From positions 62,001 to 126,000 of the forward strand of contig NZ_JAPZSV010000010.1 of the NCBI RefSeq assembly GCF_027532185.1: 64,000 nucleotides of DNA. The letters are read 5' to 3'. This DNA comes from Hylemonella sp. (GTDB lineage Bacteria > Pseudomonadota > Gammaproteobacteria > Burkholderiales > Burkholderiaceae_C). This document shows positions 61,066-64,000 of the stretch, piece after piece. The notes beneath the pieces are model-generated. The model worked only from the letters and a program-made list of their open reading frames with translations. It searched no databases and was not told the origin of the DNA. Position 1 is the first letter of the stretch, and each line of letters begins with the position of its first letter. Position numbers and translations under genes: made by a program.

Positions 61066-61979
61066 TGCTTGCCCCCCATGACCTCGAGGAACACGTCTTC
61101 GAGATCGGCCTTGGTGATCTCCACATCATCAACGGTCACGCCGGACTCCCTGACCGCTGCCAGATAGCGCTCGATCTCTCGCGCGTCATGCGCGGGGAAC
61201 TGGACCACACGCCCGGTCACGCGCGCGCGCGCGGCCAGCTCGCCTGGCAGTTCGCCTGTAATCTTCATGCGCAGCACATGGCTGGACGCGGCCTTGAGCA
61301 GCTCGCTGGTACGTTCCAGCGCCACCACCTTGCCGGTCTTGAGCATGGCGATGCGGTTGCACAGGGCCTCGGCCTCTTCGAGGTAGTGCGTGGTCAGCAG
61401 CACGGTGTGGCCCTGCTTGTTGAGCTTGGACACAAAGGCCCAGAGTGTCTGGCGCAGCTCCACGTCGACACCCGCCGTGGGTTCGTCCAGCACGATGACG
61501 GGTGGCTTATGCACCAGGGCCTGGGCCACGAGCACACGGCGTTTCATGCCCCCCGAGAGCTGGCGCATATTGGCGCTGGCCTTGTCGGCCAGGCCCAGAC
61601 TTTCGAGCAGCTCGTCGATCCAGGCCTCGTTGTTCTTCACACCGAAGTAGCCGGACTGGATGCGCAAGGTCTCGCGCACATTGAAGAAGGGGTCGAAGAC
61701 CAGCTCCTGCGGCACCACACCGAGCTGCTGGCGCGCTCGGGCGTAGTCGGCCTGCACATCGTGACCCAGCACGGACACGCGGCCGCTGCTGGCGCGCACC
61801 AGACCGGCCAGGATGCTGATCAGGGTGGTCTTGCCGGCACCGTTAGGGCCCAGCAGGCCGAAGAATTCGCCCTCTTCGATGTCGAGGCTGACATCGTCAA
61901 GTGCGGCAAAAGTGGCGCCCTTGGGACCGCGGGCCAGCGGGTAGTGTCGGGTGACCGACTGTAAGGAGATGGCGGGCAT
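61062..61979 (-). CDS. ABC-2 type exporter ATPase
   Basis: ATPase of the exporter, resembling YadG. The 305 residues have Walker A GPNGAGKT at 44-51, signature LSGGMKRR, Walker B VIVLDEPTAGVD and switch histidine in TTHYLEEAE; the C-terminal 80 residues form an extra domain common in this subfamily. It is 47 bp after the STAS gene. A link with Mla lipid transport is only positional. Confidence 0.93.
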   Translation of the reverse strand: MPAISLQSVTRHYPLARGPKGATFAALDDVSLDIEEGEFFGLLGPNGAGKTTLISILAGLVRASSGRVSVLGHDVQADYARARQQLGVVPQELVFDPFFNVRETLRIQSGYFGVKNNEAWIDELLESLGLADKASANMRQLSGGMKRRVLVAQALVHKPPVIVLDEPTAGVDVELRQTLWAFVSKLNKQGHTVLLTTHYLEEAEALCNRIAMLKTGKVVALERTSELLKAASSHVLRMKITGELPGELAARARVTGRVVQFPAHDAREIERYLAAVRESGVTVDDVEITKADLEDVFLEVMGGKQ

Positions 61980-62026
61980 GGAAGTCCGCCATTTTAGCGG
62001 GCTACCCGCAGCCCTGCAGGCGCCGC

Positions 62027-62296
62027 TCAGGCAGGCAGCAGGAGGCCGTCCACACCATAGAGGCGGGCCAGATCGGTCAAGCGCGCGCTGAGATGGCGAA
62101 TTTCAAAGCCCTTGCCGCGCGCCAGACTGGCACGCCGGAACTCCAGCAGCACCGACAGGGCCGAAGAGTCGAAGCGCTGCAAGGAGGCGGCGTCCACCAC
62201 CACGGCGGCGCCATTCTGCGAGGGCAAGCCCTGCACCAGCATGCGCAGACAGGCCGCAGCCTGCTTGTGGGTCAACTCGGAAGGCAGCACCAGCAT
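62027..62296 (-). CDS. mlaB: STAS-domain protein, MlaB-like
   Basis: Small cytoplasmic STAS protein of 89 residues that stabilises the MlaFE ATPase-permease complex. The text AAVVVDAASLQRFDSSALSVLLEFRR carries the STAS signature with its conserved DSSAL. It lies 3 bp after mlaC, so cotranscription and coupled translation are likely. Confidence 0.88.
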   Translation of the reverse strand: MLVLPSELTHKQAAACLRMLVQGLPSQNGAAVVVDAASLQRFDSSALSVLLEFRRASLARGKGFEIRHLSARLTDLARLYGVDGLLLPA

Positions 62297-62299
62297 GGC

Positions 62300-62950
62300 T
62301 CAGGCCTTCTTGGCGTTGGACTTGTTGCGCTCGACCAGCGAGGCGATCAGGCCGTCGATGCCCTTGGCATTGACCTCCTGAGCAAACTGGCTGCGGTAGG
62401 TCTCGACCAGCCACACGCCCATGACGTTGAGGTTGTAGATCTTCCAGCCGCGGCCTTCGCCGGGCGTCTTCTCCAGCCGGTAGTCGAGCTGGATGGGCTC
62501 GGGATTGCCCTGGCCGCGCACCTCGGTGCGCACCACGACTTCCTTGTCCTCGGGGGCAGTACGCATGGGCTTGGCCGTGACGGTCATGTCATTGACCTGG
62601 GCCAGGGCGCCCGCGTAGGTGCGTACGAGCAGGATCTTGTACTCCTCCTGCAGGCGCTTGCGCTGCTCGGGCGTGGCTTGGCGCCAGCCGGGGCCGACCG
62701 AGGCCGCGGTCATACGCTGGAAGTTGACGTTGGGCATGATCTTGCTGTCGACCAGCGCGATGATGCGGTCGACGTTGCCCGCCTTGATGGCCGGGTCGGC
62801 CTTGATGCTGTCGAGCACCTCGGTCGAGAGCTTGAGGATCATGGCGTCGGCCGCGTCGTCGGCAGCCCGCGCAGGCAAGAGGGCCTGAACGAGAACGATC
62901 AGCCCCGTGGTGCTGGCCGCCAGCAGGCGGTGGAACAGACGTCGATGCAT
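62300..62950 (-). CDS. mlaC: Phospholipid-binding periplasmic protein MlaC
   Basis: Soluble carrier that moves phospholipids between the outer-membrane MlaA and inner-membrane MlaFEDB complexes. The 216 residues have a signal peptide (LLAASTTGLIVLVQALLPARA) and Tol-Tol-Ttg2D-like (MlaC) text: ILKLSTEVLDSIKAD, MTAASVGPGWRQATPEQRKRL and YNLNVMGVWLVETYRSQFA. It lies 84 bp after mlaA. Confidence 0.94.
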   Translation of the reverse strand: MHRRLFHRLLAASTTGLIVLVQALLPARAADDAADAMILKLSTEVLDSIKADPAIKAGNVDRIIALVDSKIMPNVNFQRMTAASVGPGWRQATPEQRKRLQEEYKILLVRTYAGALAQVNDMTVTAKPMRTAPEDKEVVVRTEVRGQGNPEPIQLDYRLEKTPGEGRGWKIYNLNVMGVWLVETYRSQFAQEVNAKGIDGLIASLVERNKSNAKKA

Positions 62951-63034
62951 GGTGAATTCACTCCTCTTGCAACGCAGCCGCCAGGCTGCCTTTACTCAAC
63001 GCGGCCAGAAGACATCCGGCCGACAGGCCCGACC

Positions 63035-63799
63035 CTACTTGGCTGGTTCGGGTTCGGCCTCGTAGTCCTCTTCGATCATCGGCTCTTCCGGCGGATTCCC
63101 GTCGTAGACCAGGTTGCGACGATGCTGCAGGTAGGCATCGCGCAGAAAAGTATATTTGTCGAGCGCGGCCTCTTCAAGCAGGCCCTCCTGCTTGAGCAGG
63201 CCGGCCCGCACGTGCACCACGCGCGTCGCCGTCAGCGTATTGCGCACGGGAACATCCTCGATCTGAGACAGCAGGTTGCCCTTGAAGTCCACCGGCAAGG
63301 CCGCCGTGTCCCGCACGGTCGAGGGGCCCAGCAGGGGCAGCACCACATACGGACCGGCGCCGACACCCCAGTAACCCAGGGTCTGGCCGAAGTCTTCGCT
63401 GTGGCGCGGGATCTGCATCTCGCTGGCCACGTCGAGCACGCCGCCCAGGCCCATCAGGGTGTTGACCCAGAAGCGCGTGAAGCTCTCGGCCGCTGCCTGC
63501 CCCTTGAGCTGCAGCACGCTGTTGACCGTGGTCCAGGCGTCGCCCAGGTTGCCAAAGAAGTTGCCCACACCCTTGCGCATCATCTCGGGCACGGTGTCCT
63601 GGTAGGCCGTGGCAACGGGCTTGAGCACCGCGCGGTCAACGGCATCGTTGAACTTGTAGACGCCACGGTTCCAGGGCTCCAGCGGGTCCGCTGGATTAGC
63701 CTGTGGGCCGGTGGCGCAACCGGTCAGCAGTACGCCAAGCGCAAGCGCGCACAGGCGCAGGGCGCTGGTGCGCCACATCCATGAAACGCCGAGCTTCAT
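63035..63799 (-). CDS. mlaA: Outer-membrane lipoprotein MlaA (VacJ)
   Basis: Outer-membrane channel protein that removes misplaced phospholipids. The 254-residue precursor has a lipobox LTGC in its signal peptide and the VacJ text DPLEPWNRGVYKFNDAVDR, GNFFGNLGDAWT, and GYWGVGAGPYVVLPLLGPSTVRD. In E. coli mlaA is unlinked to mlaFEDCB; here it sits between mlaD and mlaC, the common betaproteobacterial arrangement. It overlaps mlaD by 4 bp. Confidence 0.95.
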   Translation of the reverse strand: MKLGVSWMWRTSALRLCALALGVLLTGCATGPQANPADPLEPWNRGVYKFNDAVDRAVLKPVATAYQDTVPEMMRKGVGNFFGNLGDAWTTVNSVLQLKGQAAAESFTRFWVNTLMGLGGVLDVASEMQIPRHSEDFGQTLGYWGVGAGPYVVLPLLGPSTVRDTAALPVDFKGNLLSQIEDVPVRNTLTATRVVHVRAGLLKQEGLLEEAALDKYTFLRDAYLQHRRNLVYDGNPPEEPMIEEDYEAEPEPAK

Positions 63800-64000
63800 T
63801 TCTTGGCGGCGCCTTCCTCTGACTTGCTGTAGAGGAACTGTCCGATCAGGTTTTCGAGCACGATGGCCGACTGCGTGCTCGAGATCACATCACCCGCTGC
63901 CAGCAGCTTCTCGTCGGCACCGGCCTCGATGCCGATGTACTGGTCCCCCAGCAGACCACTGGTCAGGATCTTGAGCGAGCTGTCCTTGGGAAACTTGTAG
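63796..64000 (-). CDS. mlaD: MlaD, C-terminal part (window-truncated)
   Basis: Only the last 67 codons are inside the window. They read YKFPKDSSLKILTSGLLGDQ and YIGIEAGADEKLLAAGDVI, the end of an MCE domain with its LTSGLLGDQYIGI text, and a short tail (QFLYSKSEEGAAKK). MlaD is the periplasmic lipid-binding ring anchored to the MlaFE complex. The stop overlaps the mlaA start by 4 bp. mlaE and mlaF are expected upstream, beyond the edge. Confidence 0.88.
   Translation of the reverse strand, partial: YKFPKDSSLKILTSGLLGDQYIGIEAGADEKLLAAGDVISSTQSAIVLENLIGQFLYSKSEEGAAKK

Overview
The window is a GC-rich, gene-dense chromosomal segment from a betaproteobacterium, most likely Burkholderiales of the Comamonadaceae type. 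The basis for that is gene order: pilBCD-coaE-zapD-yacG, petABC-sspA-sspB, the his operon followed by hinT and tatABC, and mla genes followed by bolA, murA and hisG are all arrangements typical of that group. Species cannot be named from sequence alone. Both ends cut a gene: urtA at the left and mlaD at the right.

Layout. 1-15374 (+) is a nitrogen-scavenging island: an ABC transporter for urea or short amides (urtABCDE), a formamidase pair (fmdA, fmdB), an aliphatic amidase (amiE), an AAA+/VWA chaperone-like pair, and the urease genes ureABCEFG with two tiny membrane proteins between ureA and ureB. ureD is not in the window. 15388-18051 (-) holds a DUF488 protein, a DoxX-like protein, an AlkB-type alkane hydroxylase and a SlyD-type FKBP. 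18124-25273 mixes housekeeping genes: grxD, a Lon-like ATPase, a CNNM/CorC-like protein, a lytic transglycosylase, proS, rppH and proB. 25330-28305 holds obg-rpmA-rplU (-), diverging from ispB and tRNA-Pro (+). 28487-33934 (+) is pilB-pilC-pilD-coaE-zapD-yacG. 33928-40638 (-) is mutT, a DUF815 ATPase, argJ, secA and an M23 peptidase. 40668-47474 has a DciA-like gene, tRNA-Thr, sspB-sspA, petABC, pdxA, a Nif3-like gene and a cysteine-cluster gene. 47512-58687 has degQ (+) and then tatABC, hinT and the complete his gene set (-). 58792-64000 (-) is murA, bolA, an ABC-2 exporter and the mla lipid-transport genes.

The left island is the biologically distinctive part. Its products would import urea or amides, release ammonia from formamide and aliphatic amides, and hydrolyse urea. 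Three things there go beyond ordinary annotation. A near-consensus sigma-54 promoter lies upstream of ureA. The ureA start region has been tandemly duplicated with a 62-bp period, giving two 23-residue upstream mini-ORFs whose stops overlap the next start, ending at ureA itself. A MoxR-type ATPase and a VWA partner sit between the amidase and the urease, where ureD often sits. Two long imperfect palindromes (about 360 bp at 6489-6851 and 141 bp at 17431-17571) look like dispersed fold-back elements.

No CRISPR array, complete insertion sequence, prophage, rRNA or replication origin was seen. Function calls rest on recognising families and motifs by reading; no database search was run.
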